Assembly (NCBI GenBank): GCA_035524335.1
Contig: DATKPE010000026.1
Location: 1 to 24,231, forward strand
Direction: 5' to 3'
DNA: 24,231 nt
Origin: DATKPE01 sp035524335
GTDB taxonomy: Bacteria > Bacteroidota > Ignavibacteria > UBA10030 > SZUA-254
In this document: piece after piece, positions 1 through 7,807 of the stretch
Numbering within the stretch: the stretch's first letter is position 1
Layout of the letters: each line of letters starts with the position of its first letter
Program-made: the position numbers and the translations under genes
Notes under the pieces: generated by a model
Told to the model about the DNA's origin: nothing
What the model saw: only the letters and a program-made list of their open reading frames with translations
Database searches by the model: none

Positions 1-372
1 GGATGTGGTATAATAAGAACATCATCTTTACAACCCGAAAATAAAGGTGCTATTAATAACAAGGCGCCTAAACTCGCAACGAAGATGAAGTTCTTCTGCA
101 AAAATACCTTCCCCGTTCCCCTCCCGCACCATTTTATGAAAATGGTTAATTATTGTCAACAAGAAATCGCTTTTCACCATCTGTGACGATTCATTTCATT
201 GCACCAATGGCACGAATTTGTGTGGACTGTAAGGGTTCTTACCCCCATCTTTGATCCAAAATGCTACTCGCCAAACAGGGCAAAAACCTGGTCGATTTTT
301 ACACGATACGAAATGGACGCATTTTTCGGAGTCAGGTCAATCCGCGGTGTTCTCAGTCCAACCTCGCCGCGC
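1..372. other. Gene-free, AT-richer stretch downstream of the ClC gene
   Basis: I see no credible coding region here. Composition is clearly AT-richer than the gene bodies, and the open frames that cross it are antisense continuations from the ClC gene. It holds a TATAAT hexamer at 9-14, whose upstream partner would fall outside the window, and one perfect small inverted repeat listed separately. It lies downstream of the minus-strand ClC gene, so it may carry that transcript's end, but no GC-rich hairpin followed by a T-run on the relevant strand is visible. Confidence 0.5.
128..146. repeat. Perfect 8-bp inverted repeat with 3-nt loop
   Basis: ACCATTTT at 128-135 is the exact reverse complement of AAAATGGT at 139-146, with a 3-base centre. 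It could be a protein-binding dyad or a weak hairpin. It is too AT-rich for a convincing intrinsic terminator and no gene start follows closely, so its role is unknown. Confidence 0.35.
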
Positions 373-2190
373 TCAGCTCCCCTCCGCCGCCTGTTCCGCT
401 CCCCCGGGCCGGAGACTGTTCAGCCAGCCGGGCTCGCGGAGATGATTCGCTTCGTGACTCCGCATCCGCGCGCTGAGGATATTCTGCCGGCCGAGATATC
501 CGACCAGCCGCCCCGGATCGTCCCGGCTGACGACCGGCAGACGGCCGATCCCCCGGCTCAGCATCCGCGCGGCCGCAATGTTCACCGGCTCGTCGGGGTA
601 GGCGACCGCCGGATTCCGCGTCCCCGCTTCCAGAACCGTCAGCCTGTTCTCCGGCTCTTCGTGCACCAGCCGGAAGACATCCCCCCGCGTGATGATCCCC
701 GTTATCTTTCCCTTCCGGTCGACGATCGGAAGTCCCTGGTGCCGGCAGAGCGGCGACCGGGGATCGGAGAGAATCCCGGCAAGCTCGTTCACCGTCATAC
801 CGGCTTCGACAGACGGCACCCGGGAATCCATGACGTCCGCAACCCGCACAAGCTCCAGCGGATCGACCGCGTACTCCCGCGTGATGTGATGACCGTGCCG
901 CGCCACCTTCTCCGTCAGGATCGATCTACGGAGGAGAAGAACCGTGACGATTTCGGCTGCGACCGACCCGAGCAGAAGCGCGGGAAGCGTGTTCAGATCG
1001 TGCGTCAGCTCGAGCGTGAACACGATCGCCGTGAACGGCGACCGCATCGTGCCCGCCATCATGGCGGCCATCCCGATGGTCGCCCAGAGACCGGCATCCC
1101 CCCCGGGAATCCAGTGCGAGGCCCCCGCACCGATCGCTCCTCCCATGATCAGGAGCGGGGCGAGGACGCCGCCCGACGTCCCGGATCCGAGGGCAAACGA
1201 CCAGACGAGGGCCTTGCCCGCCAGAAGACCCAGAACAGAAGCGCCAAGGATGTCGCCCCTGAGAAGCGAGTGAATGAGATCGTACCCGACGCCGAGAATC
1301 CGGGGATCGATGTACCCGCCGATCCCGACGACCAGTCCTCCGATCGCCGGCCACCACATCCAGTGCAGTGTCAGCTTGCCGAACAGATCCTCGAAACCGT
1401 ACACGAGCGCCGTGAGAGCGCCGGAAGCGAATCCGGCGGCCAGCCCGAGAAGCACGGCATAGAGAAGCTCTTTCGATGCCATCATCCCGTGCGGCGGAAC
1501 CGGAAATATCGGCCCGTACCCGAGGAGGGGAATCCGCGCCGCTCCCGCCACCGCCGCGGCGACGGCCACCGGAATGAAGCTTCCCGGTTTCCATTCGAAC
1601 AGGAGAAGCTCCACGGCCAGAAGCACCGCGGAGATCGGCGCGGAAAACACCGCCGCCATCCCCGCCGCCGCGCCGGCGACGAGGAGGGTTTTTCTCTCGA
1701 CGGAGGTGAGATGGAAGAACTGGGCGAACAGCGACCCGAACGCCCCGCCGGTCATGATGATCGGACCTTCCGCTCCGAACGGCCCTCCCGTTCCGATCGA
1801 GATCGCGGAAGAGACCGGTTTCAGGATCGCCACTTTTGCCTGGATGCGGCTCCGGCCGATCAGAATTGCCTCCAGGGCCTCCGGAATCCCATGCCCGCGT
1901 ATTTTTTCCGAGCCGTACTTCGCCATGAACCCGATGATGATTCCGCCGATCACGGGGACCAGGATCACCCAGAGCCCGAGGTGATGATCGGCCGGACTGG
2001 CCGGAGCGGACGAGAAGGATTGGAAAAACGCGAGATTGGTGATGATATTGATGAGCCGCACGAGGAGGTAGGCGATTCCGGCGCTGATCAATCCGATGAC
2101 GATGGCCATGCCGCTGAGGGTGACCACGCGTTTATCGGTCGTAAAATCGCCGGGCTCGCGGGGCAAGGTCACTGCAGTTTTTTTCATCAT
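373..2190 (-). CDS. ClC-family anion channel/antiporter with C-terminal CBS pair
   Basis: This 605-residue integral membrane protein belongs to the ClC family, which moves chloride or related anions across the membrane as channels or proton-coupled exchangers. Signature segments are visible in order: GHGIPEA near residues 99-105 (the GSGIP position of classical ClCs), GPFGAEGP near 136-143 with the gating glutamate E141, and GSGTSGGVLAP near 335-345. About 450-578 is a tandem CBS pair, a cytoplasmic regulatory module that often binds adenine nucleotides. The start is supported by AGGAG at 2198-2202, seven bases before the first of two ATG codons. Two residues differ from the E. coli exchanger: the filter serine is His100, and the position of the internal proton glutamate appears to be Leu195. 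Whether it is a channel or an antiporter is therefore open. It is separated from the next minus-strand gene by 676 bases and is probably transcribed alone. Confidence 0.93.
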   Translation of the reverse strand: MMKKTAVTLPREPGDFTTDKRVVTLSGMAIVIGLISAGIAYLLVRLINIITNLAFFQSFSSAPASPADHHLGLWVILVPVIGGIIIGFMAKYGSEKIRGHGIPEALEAILIGRSRIQAKVAILKPVSSAISIGTGGPFGAEGPIIMTGGAFGSLFAQFFHLTSVERKTLLVAGAAAGMAAVFSAPISAVLLAVELLLFEWKPGSFIPVAVAAAVAGAARIPLLGYGPIFPVPPHGMMASKELLYAVLLGLAAGFASGALTALVYGFEDLFGKLTLHWMWWPAIGGLVVGIGGYIDPRILGVGYDLIHSLLRGDILGASVLGLLAGKALVWSFALGSGTSGGVLAPLLIMGGAIGAGASHWIPGGDAGLWATIGMAAMMAGTMRSPFTAIVFTLELTHDLNTLPALLLGSVAAEIVTVLLLRRSILTEKVARHGHHITREYAVDPLELVRVADVMDSRVPSVEAGMTVNELAGILSDPRSPLCRHQGLPIVDRKGKITGIITRGDVFRLVHEEPENRLTVLEAGTRNPAVAYPDEPVNIAAARMLSRGIGRLPVVSRDDPGRLVGYLGRQNILSARMRSHEANHLREPGWLNSLRPGGAEQAAEGS

Positions 2191-2866
2191 TTCAGAGCTC
2201 CTGATATGATATTTGAAATCGCTTCGCGGTTATCATGCCGGGGTGAACAGGTTTTTCCGGTCGTTGGAGGCGGAGGACCCTCCGCTGGGGGAGAACGCGG
2301 ACAGGATTCCGCAGATGGAGAGAGCGTGGGGATATGGATGGGCGGTAACGCAAGAACAGGTATAAAGTTATCCAGTCAGGGACGATTGCAGTACCGGCAT
2401 ACAGTCACTGCACAAGGTCCGAAACAGTGATGATTGATGGAGAACAATATATCGCCGTGTGCCGCGATTGTCAAATCTGGTATCGAGAGCGGTATCCGCG
2501 GGGTATTCGCATATCCAGAGTAACAACGGGTTGCGGCCCGGGAATGATCGTTTTCGCCTTCCTGCGGGAGGTTATTCCCGACGCACATTCCCTTCGGTGT
2601 ATCTGTTTCCAGTTATCTCCTGCCGATAATTACTAGACCATGACTGTTGATGGGACCGGGAGAAACACCGACGGTGACAACAAGATTATCATGCTGGACA
2701 GCTGACAATAATCGATCCGTTCGGCAATATAAATGACCGCCGATTCGCGACGGTTCGGGTAAATCGGTGATGATCCGGGGCGCGAGGTATGCGGGCGGCG
2801 GAGAACATTCTGGCGGGACAACCGTTGCAGAGCGCCGGCCTCCGGGGAGAGGCCGCGGGGAAATCG
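2191..2866. other. 676-base intergenic stretch upstream of ClC
   Basis: This lies between the YeiH-family stop and the ClC start, both on the minus strand. It should hold the end of the sulfur-gene transcript and the ClC promoter. Apart from the ClC ribosome binding site at 2198-2202 and the hairpin at 2836-2855, I see only short weak inverted repeats, for example GATTAT with ATAATC around 2683-2712. Small open frames here resemble no known protein and have no ribosome binding sites, so I do not call genes. Confidence 0.45.
2836..2855 (-). terminator. Possible terminator hairpin after the YeiH-family gene
   Basis: CGGCCTC at 2836-2842 pairs perfectly with GAGGCCG at 2849-2855 around a 6-base loop, about 11 bases past the minus-strand stop codon. 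No T-run follows on the minus strand, so a Rho-independent role is only possible, not shown. Confidence 0.35.
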
Positions 2867-3793
2867 TTACACCGTGCTCCGCACAACGAAAAATGAAACA
2901 ACGGATACGATGATCCAGAGCGCGATACCGAGAACGAACGGTCTGAAGCCGACGCGGGAGACGGTTTCCCGCGACAATCCTGCGCCGATGAAGAAGAGCG
3001 TGAGCGTCAGCCCCGTTCGCGCCGCATCGACGAGAACTCCGGAGAGACCCCCGATCGCGGGGATATACGTCTTCAGCACCGAAGCGAGCAGGAAACCGAA
3101 GATGAACCAGGGGACGGTCATCTTCGCCCTGGTTTTCGTGAAGAAGAGGGAGATGCCGAAGGCCACGGGGAAAATCCAGAGCGTGCGGGTCAGCTTGATT
3201 GGCGTCGCCACCTGGAGCGCTTCCAGTCCATACCGCGATGCCGCGCCGACCACCGAGCTGGTGTCATGGATCGCGATCGCGATCCAGACGCCGAACTGCG
3301 ACTGGCTCATGCCGAACAGGTGGCCCATCGGGGGAAAGATGAAGAGCGCGATGGCATTGAGCACGAAGACCGTCGCCAGCGCGACCGACATGTCCTTGTG
3401 GTCGGCATTGATGACGGGGCCGAGGGCGGCGATGGCACTGCCGCCGCAGATCGCCGTCCCGGTGGAGATAAGCTGTGTGGTCTTCTCATCCAGTTTCAGT
3501 CTCCGGCCGATGAACCACCCGAGCAGGAGCGTGCCGGTGATGGAAACCGCGGTGAACACGATGCCGGTCCGTCCCGCCGAGAGCACCTGCGCGAGATTCA
3601 TGCCGAAGCCCAGTCCGACCACGGAGATCTGCAGGAGGATCTTCGTCGAGGCCTGCATCTGTTTCAGGAACGGATTCCCGAGCGTCAGCGCGATCCCGAT
3701 GCCGAGCGCGAGCGCCAGCGGGGGGGATGCGTACGGCGTCAGGCAGAAGAGCGCGGCAAGGACGATGATCGTCCGGACGACGGCCGGTTTCAT
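2867..3793 (-). CDS. yeiH: YeiH/UPF0324-family membrane transporter, putative sulfate/sulfite exporter
   Basis: This 308-residue, very hydrophobic protein with about nine or ten membrane segments matches the YeiH (UPF0324) family. The family motif GTAICGGSAIAA is at residues 112-123, followed by the conserved HDTSSVVGAA stretch. Members are annotated as putative sulfate or sulfite exporters, and the substrate is not firmly established. The ATG at 3793 is preceded by GGAAG at suitable spacing. It is the last gene of the minus-strand cluster, 67 bases after the stand-alone rhodanese. That context fits disposal of an oxidised sulfur product such as sulfite made when rhodanese splits thiosulfate; this role is inference. 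Confidence 0.9.
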   Translation of the reverse strand: MKPAVVRTIIVLAALFCLTPYASPPLALALGIGIALTLGNPFLKQMQASTKILLQISVVGLGFGMNLAQVLSAGRTGIVFTAVSITGTLLLGWFIGRRLKLDEKTTQLISTGTAICGGSAIAALGPVINADHKDMSVALATVFVLNAIALFIFPPMGHLFGMSQSQFGVWIAIAIHDTSSVVGAASRYGLEALQVATPIKLTRTLWIFPVAFGISLFFTKTRAKMTVPWFIFGFLLASVLKTYIPAIGGLSGVLVDAARTGLTLTLFFIGAGLSRETVSRVGFRPFVLGIALWIIVSVVSFFVVRSTV

Positions 3794-3860
3794 GACCGCC
3801 CGCTTCCGTCACGGACGCGGCGGTGCGGGGAGAGGCGCCGTATTCCGTGGCGGTCTGTCG

Positions 3861-4184
3861 TCATGCGCGGCTCGCATCGCTCTGCGAAACGGGGTGAGGC
3901 GCGCCGGCGCGGGGATCCGGCGGCATGTCGGAGAGCCCGCCCGCGTTGATCACGTCCCGGTAGCCGGCGTTTCGGAGGAGACGCGCCGCAAAGGCGCTCC
4001 GCGCTCCGGAGGCGCAGTACAGAACGATGGAAGTGGCGCGGTCGCCAAACTCGCTCAACCGGCTTACCACCTGGTCGACGGGAATGTTGACGGCGCCGGG
4101 ATAGGCTTCTTCGTAAAATTCCTCGGGCGTCCTGACATCGTAGATGCGAGCGCCCGACCGTATTTTCTCAATCAATGCTGACAT
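3861..4184 (-). CDS. Single-domain rhodanese sulfurtransferase with intact catalytic Cys
   Basis: This 107-residue protein is one complete rhodanese domain. The substrate-side motif YDVRTPEEF is near residues 15-23, and the active-site loop CASGAR begins at Cys57, the residue that carries the persulfide. Such proteins move sulfane sulfur from thiosulfate or persulfides to thiol acceptors. There is no signal peptide, so it should be cytoplasmic. It starts 21 bases after the stop of the CoA-disulfide reductase homologue, which carries a rhodanese domain without the cysteine, so this small protein may supply the sulfurtransferase activity in trans. The C-terminal 25 or so residues (Asp/Pro/Ala/Ser-rich) lie beyond the domain and look disordered. 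No clear Shine-Dalgarno precedes the ATG at 4184. Confidence 0.92.
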   Translation of the reverse strand: MSALIEKIRSGARIYDVRTPEEFYEEAYPGAVNIPVDQVVSRLSEFGDRATSIVLYCASGARSAFAARLLRNAGYRDVINAGGLSDMPPDPRAGAPHPVSQSDASRA

Positions 4185-4205
4185 GGGGTATGATGATATA
4201 TGAAA

Positions 4206-5870
4206 TTAGGCTGTGAAATTCCACTCCGGAAACCAGCGTGCGGCGGCATGCCCGCCGGTTATATTGAAGACCTGAGGCCATCCGGCCGCTCTGAGAATAC
4301 GGAGGGACGTATGGCCGAGGAACCCGTCTTTCGAGAGAATGTAGACCGGCGTATCCTTCGGGACCTCGTCGATGCGGTCGCGCAGTTCGTCGGCGGGAAT
4401 GTGCAGAGCGCCCGCCAGCGGGGCTTTGGACTGCTCCCCGATCGTGCGCACATCCAGCACGATGCCGCCGCCGGAGCGCATCTCCGACGCCGCCCCGGCG
4501 GGCGTCCGGAGCGGGCTGTACCCGCTCACATGGTTCAGGCCGATGAACGCGGCCATGTTGACCGGATCGTTTGCGCTGTTGTACGGAGGCGCATAGGCAA
4601 GATCGAGTTCCGCAAGGTCGTCGAGCGTAAAGCCGCCCTGGAGAGCGGTGGCCAGCACGTCGATCCGTTTCTCGACGCCAGCTTCGCCGTAGGCCTGCCC
4701 GCCGAGCAGGCGCCGGGTCACAGTATCGTAGACGATCTTCAGCGCAACCGGCGTTCCCCCGGGGTAATATGCCACATGGTTGTCCTTGAAGACGTATGCA
4801 ACGCCTGCCGGGATTCCGGCTTCGGATGCGGCTTTCTCGGTGAGCCCCGTCGAGGCTGCAGTCCGGTTGAAGAGTTTGACCACGGAGGTCCCCAGCGCGC
4901 CGCGGTATTTCATCGATCCGCCAAGGATGTTGGTACCGGCGATTCGTCCCTGCCGGTTGGCCGGACCTGCCAGGGGAATCCGCATCCGGCGCCCGTGGAC
5001 CCTGTGAACGATCTCGACCATGTCGCCCGCAGCGTAGATGTCCGGGTCGGCCGTCCGCATCGTTTCATCGACGACAAGCCCGCCTGACGGACCGGTTTCA
5101 AGCCCTGCGGCTTTCGCCAGCGACAGTTCGGGCCTCACGCCCACCGAGAGGAGAACAAGGTCGGCTTTGACCACGGAACCATCCGCAAGCGTGACGCTCT
5201 CCTCCCCGATCGACGATATCCCCGCCCCCGTGCGGACCGCAACTCCCTGTTCCCCGAGGCCGGCCTTCACCATCGCGCCGAATTCCGGATCCATCTGGAT
5301 CATGACCTGCGGGGCAAGTTCCACAACCGTGACGGCGATGCCTCGCGCGCGGAGCGCCTCCGCCATCTCGAGTCCGACAAATCCTCCCCCGGCAACCACC
5401 GCCGAGGCCGGCTTTCGCTCATCGATGAACTTCTGGATGCGGTCCATGTCCGGAATCGTCCAGAGCCGGAAGACGTGACCGAGCGTTGAGCCGGGAACGG
5501 GGGGAACAACCGGCGCACCCCCCTGGGCAAGAAGCAGTTTGTCGTAGGGGATGCTCTCCTCTCCGTTCGACGTCCGGACCAGGATCGTTTTCCGGCTGCG
5601 GTCGATCGCCACGGCCTCGGCGCCGGTGCGCACATTGACACGGTATCGGCTGAAGAAGCCCTCGGGCGTCTGAAGCAGCAGATGGGAACGCCGCCTGATG
5701 TCGCCGCTGATGAAATACGGCAGGCCGCAGTTGGCGAAACTGACGTACGGACCCTTTTCGATGATGGTAATTTCCGCCCGCTCGTCAAGCCGCCGCATAC
5801 GGGCGGCAGCCGTTGCGCCGGCCGCAACTCCTCCGATGACAACGATCCTGAGGGGTTTCTGCGCGGTCAT
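4206..5870 (-). CDS. CoA-disulfide/CoA-persulfide reductase-like flavoprotein with C-terminal rhodanese-like domain
   Basis: This 554-residue protein has the architecture of CoA-disulfide reductase fused to rhodanese (CoADR-Rhd, also annotated NADH oxidase or NAD(P)H sulfur reductase). An N-terminal FAD-binding motif (VIGGVAAGATAA) is near 11-22. SFANCGLPYF holds Cys48, the single redox cysteine that forms a mixed disulfide with CoA. An NAD(P)H-binding glycine motif (VAGGGFVGLEMAE) lies mid-protein, and the dimerisation-domain stretch DLAYAPPYNSANDPVN precedes the rhodanese-like domain at about 460-554. In that domain the loop reads ILSKDGFLGH, so Ser513 (codon TCG at 4334-4332) stands where Cys is expected. 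Homologues reduce CoA persulfide, CoA disulfide or polysulfide in the cytoplasm. I chose the ATG at 5870 over a GTG one codon earlier because it forms a TGATG overlap with the upstream stop and has AAGGAAG at better spacing. Confidence 0.92.
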   Translation of the reverse strand: MTAQKPLRIVVIGGVAAGATAAARMRRLDERAEITIIEKGPYVSFANCGLPYFISGDIRRRSHLLLQTPEGFFSRYRVNVRTGAEAVAIDRSRKTILVRTSNGEESIPYDKLLLAQGGAPVVPPVPGSTLGHVFRLWTIPDMDRIQKFIDERKPASAVVAGGGFVGLEMAEALRARGIAVTVVELAPQVMIQMDPEFGAMVKAGLGEQGVAVRTGAGISSIGEESVTLADGSVVKADLVLLSVGVRPELSLAKAAGLETGPSGGLVVDETMRTADPDIYAAGDMVEIVHRVHGRRMRIPLAGPANRQGRIAGTNILGGSMKYRGALGTSVVKLFNRTAASTGLTEKAASEAGIPAGVAYVFKDNHVAYYPGGTPVALKIVYDTVTRRLLGGQAYGEAGVEKRIDVLATALQGGFTLDDLAELDLAYAPPYNSANDPVNMAAFIGLNHVSGYSPLRTPAGAASEMRSGGGIVLDVRTIGEQSKAPLAGALHIPADELRDRIDEVPKDTPVYILSKDGFLGHTSLRILRAAGWPQVFNITGGHAAARWFPEWNFTA

Positions 5871-6130
5871 CACACTTCCTTCCCGCCCGCCGCAGGGCGG
5901 GCGTCCGTTCCCGACGGCCCGACTGTATCATCCGTGGAACCCCGCGGCACAGCCGGATGATCCGCAGGAACAAGAAGCACACCGACAACCGCTCCATAGG
6001 CCGTGGCAATCCACGGGTTGCCGCTGATCGGGCATGCACCCGTTCTACAGCCGACAAAGTAATAATAGGCAAAACCGACCGCGCCGCCGCCAACCGCGGC
6101 AAGAAGCCTGTACAAGGTGCGCCGGGACAT
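5870..6130 (-). CDS. DUF6132-like small cysteine-containing membrane protein
   Basis: This 86-residue protein begins with a membrane segment (LYRLLAAVGGGAVGFAYYYFV), followed by GCRTGACPISGNPW and a second hydrophobic stretch (ATAYGAVVGVLLV). The Gly-Cys ... Ala-Cys-Pro-Ile pattern with following NP is what I associate with DUF6132 proteins, often found near rhodanese, YeeE and thioredoxin genes. Function is unknown; two cysteines at the end of a membrane helix suggest a sulfur or metal contact point (inference). The ATG at 6130 is seven bases after the zinc-ribbon stop, and its own stop overlaps the next start by one base, so it is translationally coupled in the operon. Earlier in-frame ATG codons would overlap the zinc-ribbon gene and give a non-hydrophobic leader, so I rejected them. 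Confidence 0.8.
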   Translation of the reverse strand: MSRRTLYRLLAAVGGGAVGFAYYYFVGCRTGACPISGNPWIATAYGAVVGVLLVPADHPAVPRGSTDDTVGPSGTDARPAAGGKEV

Positions 6131-6137
6131 GGCCCGC

Positions 6138-6356
6138 TCAGTCCACCCCGCACGAACCGCCACAGCATCCGCCCGGGGCGCACGAGGGCGCAGATGTTTC
6201 AGCATGGTTGACGGCGACCCTCGTTGCGGAGATCAGCCGGGTCTGTTCAGTGGAGCGGCAGTTGGGACAGACAAGATCTTCGGCGATTTCGCGTCCCTTG
6301 TGCAGCACATCGTACTGCGTGCCGCAGGATTTGCATCGGTATTCGTAGATCGGCAT
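6138..6356 (-). CDS. FmdB-family zinc-ribbon protein with Cys/Gly-rich tail
   Basis: This 72-residue protein starts MPIYEYRCKSCGTQYD, the typical opening of FmdB-family zinc ribbons, with two CxxC knuckles (CKSC and CPNC) about 20 residues apart. After the ribbon comes a tail with four further cysteines (CAPGGCCGGSC) ending GVD. The family is a putative regulatory or scaffold protein, first named near formamidase or formylmethanofuran dehydrogenase genes; its molecular function is not established. It is the first gene of the minus-strand sulfur cluster, and the 443-base region upstream separates it from the divergent CDF gene. The Cys tail could bind metal or sulfur, which is inference. Confidence 0.9.
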   Translation of the reverse strand: MPIYEYRCKSCGTQYDVLHKGREIAEDLVCPNCRSTEQTRLISATRVAVNHAETSAPSCAPGGCCGGSCGVD

Positions 6357-6799
6357 AACTCTCGTGTATTCTGTTGGGGATCATGAGTAGCGGCACTCCT
6401 GCTGTCGGCCGTGCCGGGATATTTGTGCATATGAGATGCATGCATTTCAAAAAGGATTCCGGAAGCCGTGGGGAATCCCTGAATTTCCGAAATTGCGGAT
6501 TCCGGGCAGATTTTCGGATATTTTACGCAGATAACGCAACTTCTTGTGCCTCCTCGGGTGAGAAGGCCCTTCCAACAACACCATGAACATTCCACCGATC
6601 CCGGAGGTCAGGATCGCATCGACCTGTACTTTCATCGAAGAAAGGATTATAATTATGGATCTGAAGAGCAAGAACAGACTCTATTTCAATTAAACGTATT
6701 CGTATGTTGTCATCACGACGATCCCGCTCATCGACGGCACGATGGAACATCACCCGGAGTTCCTCCACTAACCCGGCCTGACGCAGACAGGGTGAATTC
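6357..6799. promoter_or_regulatory. Divergent intergenic control region (zinc ribbon / CDF transporter) with clustered dyads
   Basis: This 443-base region lies between two divergent genes and should hold both promoters. Seen directly are the palindrome ATGCATGCAT at 6436-6445, GGATTCC at 6454-6460 with its inverted copy GGAATCC at 6472-6478, AATTTC/GAAATT flanking one base at 6482-6494, and a second GGATTCCGG at 6497-6505 that repeats 6454-6462. A TATAAT hexamer lies at 6648-6653 toward the CDF gene, with only a weak -35. The CDF gene has AGGGTGA just before its ATG. No small open frame here looks like a protein. Confidence 0.5.
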
Positions 6800-7726
6800 A
6801 TGCACACGCACGCTCACGGCCGGCACCGGCATCACCGCATCGGCATCGCGCTCCTGCTCAATGCCGTGATATTTCTCGTCGAGCTGTCCGGCGGGATATT
6901 TGCGAACAGCCTCGCGCTGATCTCCGATGCGATGCATAACCTGAGCGACTGTCTTGCGCTCGTGCTGAGCTATTTCGCGTCCAGGCTTATGCTTCGGAAA
7001 TCGGACGCGGTCCGGTCGTATGGATACGGCCGCGTGGAGATCCTCGCCGCGTTCGTGAATGCGGTCATCCTGGCGCTTGTGGGAGCGTACATCGTCTACG
7101 CCGGCGTCCGGCGGTTTCTCGCGCCGGAGCAGGTGAAGGGGGGGTGGATGCTGGCCGTCGCCCTGATCGGATTCGGGGCAAACAGCGCCGCGGCCCTTCT
7201 GCTGAAACCCGACGCCGCGCGCGATCTGAACCTGAAGAGCGCCTACATTCATCTGCTGACCGACGCCGCGGAATCGCTGGGCGTCGTGCTGGTCGCCGCG
7301 CTCCTTGTCTGGCAGGATGGCTGGGGAATCCTGGATCCCATTCTCTCCCTCCTCATCGGGCTGTTTGTCGTGAAGGGCGCCTGGGACCTGATCCTCGAAA
7401 CGACGAACATTCTCACCGAGGGGACGCCGCGCGGCATCGATCTGCACGACGTCGCCGCATTCATCAGCTCGTTTCCCGGCATTCAGAGCGTCCATCACGT
7501 CCACATCTGGGGACTCTCCTCGGAGTTCCGGGCCCTCAGTGCGCATATCGTCATGGAGGATCAGCTGATCAGCGAAGGAGGCAGGGTGGTCAGGCTTCTG
7601 GAGGAGGGTCTCGACCGCCGCTTCGGGATCAATCATCCGACGCTCCAGATCGAATCGGGCGCCTGTTCCGGCCAGGACATCATCGTCGATCTTCATCATC
7701 CCAACCCCGACCGGAATACTTCATAA
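6800..7726 (+). CDS. Cation diffusion facilitator (CDF) metal efflux transporter
   Basis: This 308-residue protein matches the CDF family (CzcD/ZitB type), which exports Zn(II), Cd(II) or related divalent metals from the cytoplasm in exchange for protons. A His-rich N-terminus (HTHAHGRHRHHR) is followed by six membrane segments. Metal-site signatures are SDAMHNLSD in the second helix and HLLTDAAES in the fifth. The C-terminal cytoplasmic domain contains SVHHVHIWGLSS, typical of the ferredoxin-like dimerisation domain. AGGGTGA precedes the ATG. It is divergent from the zinc-ribbon gene and followed after 81 bases by a peroxiredoxin, so the block looks like metal and oxidative stress defence. 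Which metal it exports cannot be read from the sequence. Confidence 0.95.
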   Translation: MHTHAHGRHRHHRIGIALLLNAVIFLVELSGGIFANSLALISDAMHNLSDCLALVLSYFASRLMLRKSDAVRSYGYGRVEILAAFVNAVILALVGAYIVYAGVRRFLAPEQVKGGWMLAVALIGFGANSAAALLLKPDAARDLNLKSAYIHLLTDAAESLGVVLVAALLVWQDGWGILDPILSLLIGLFVVKGAWDLILETTNILTEGTPRGIDLHDVAAFISSFPGIQSVHHVHIWGLSSEFRALSAHIVMEDQLISEGGRVVRLLEEGLDRRFGINHPTLQIESGACSGQDIIVDLHHPNPDRNTS

Positions 7727-7807
7727 CGGCGGAGGCAGACCGGTAGGCACCGAAAACATTCGTTACACAACCATCCACACAAACGATAACCAGGAAGGAA
7801 TCATCCT

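Noticed and set aside
199..2430. Long plus-strand open frame of about 740 codons over the ClC gene
   Set aside because: It is the antisense of the ClC coding region; the translation is Arg/Pro/Asp/Gly-rich with no domain, which is the usual GC-rich shadow.
2427..2636. Possible small proteins in the gap between YeiH-family and ClC genes
   Set aside because: Short frames on both strands overlap one another, lack ribosome binding sites and look like no known protein.
2874..4181. Plus-strand open frame of about 435 codons over the YeiH-family and rhodanese genes
   Set aside because: Antisense to two well-supported genes, with low-complexity composition and no ribosome binding site.
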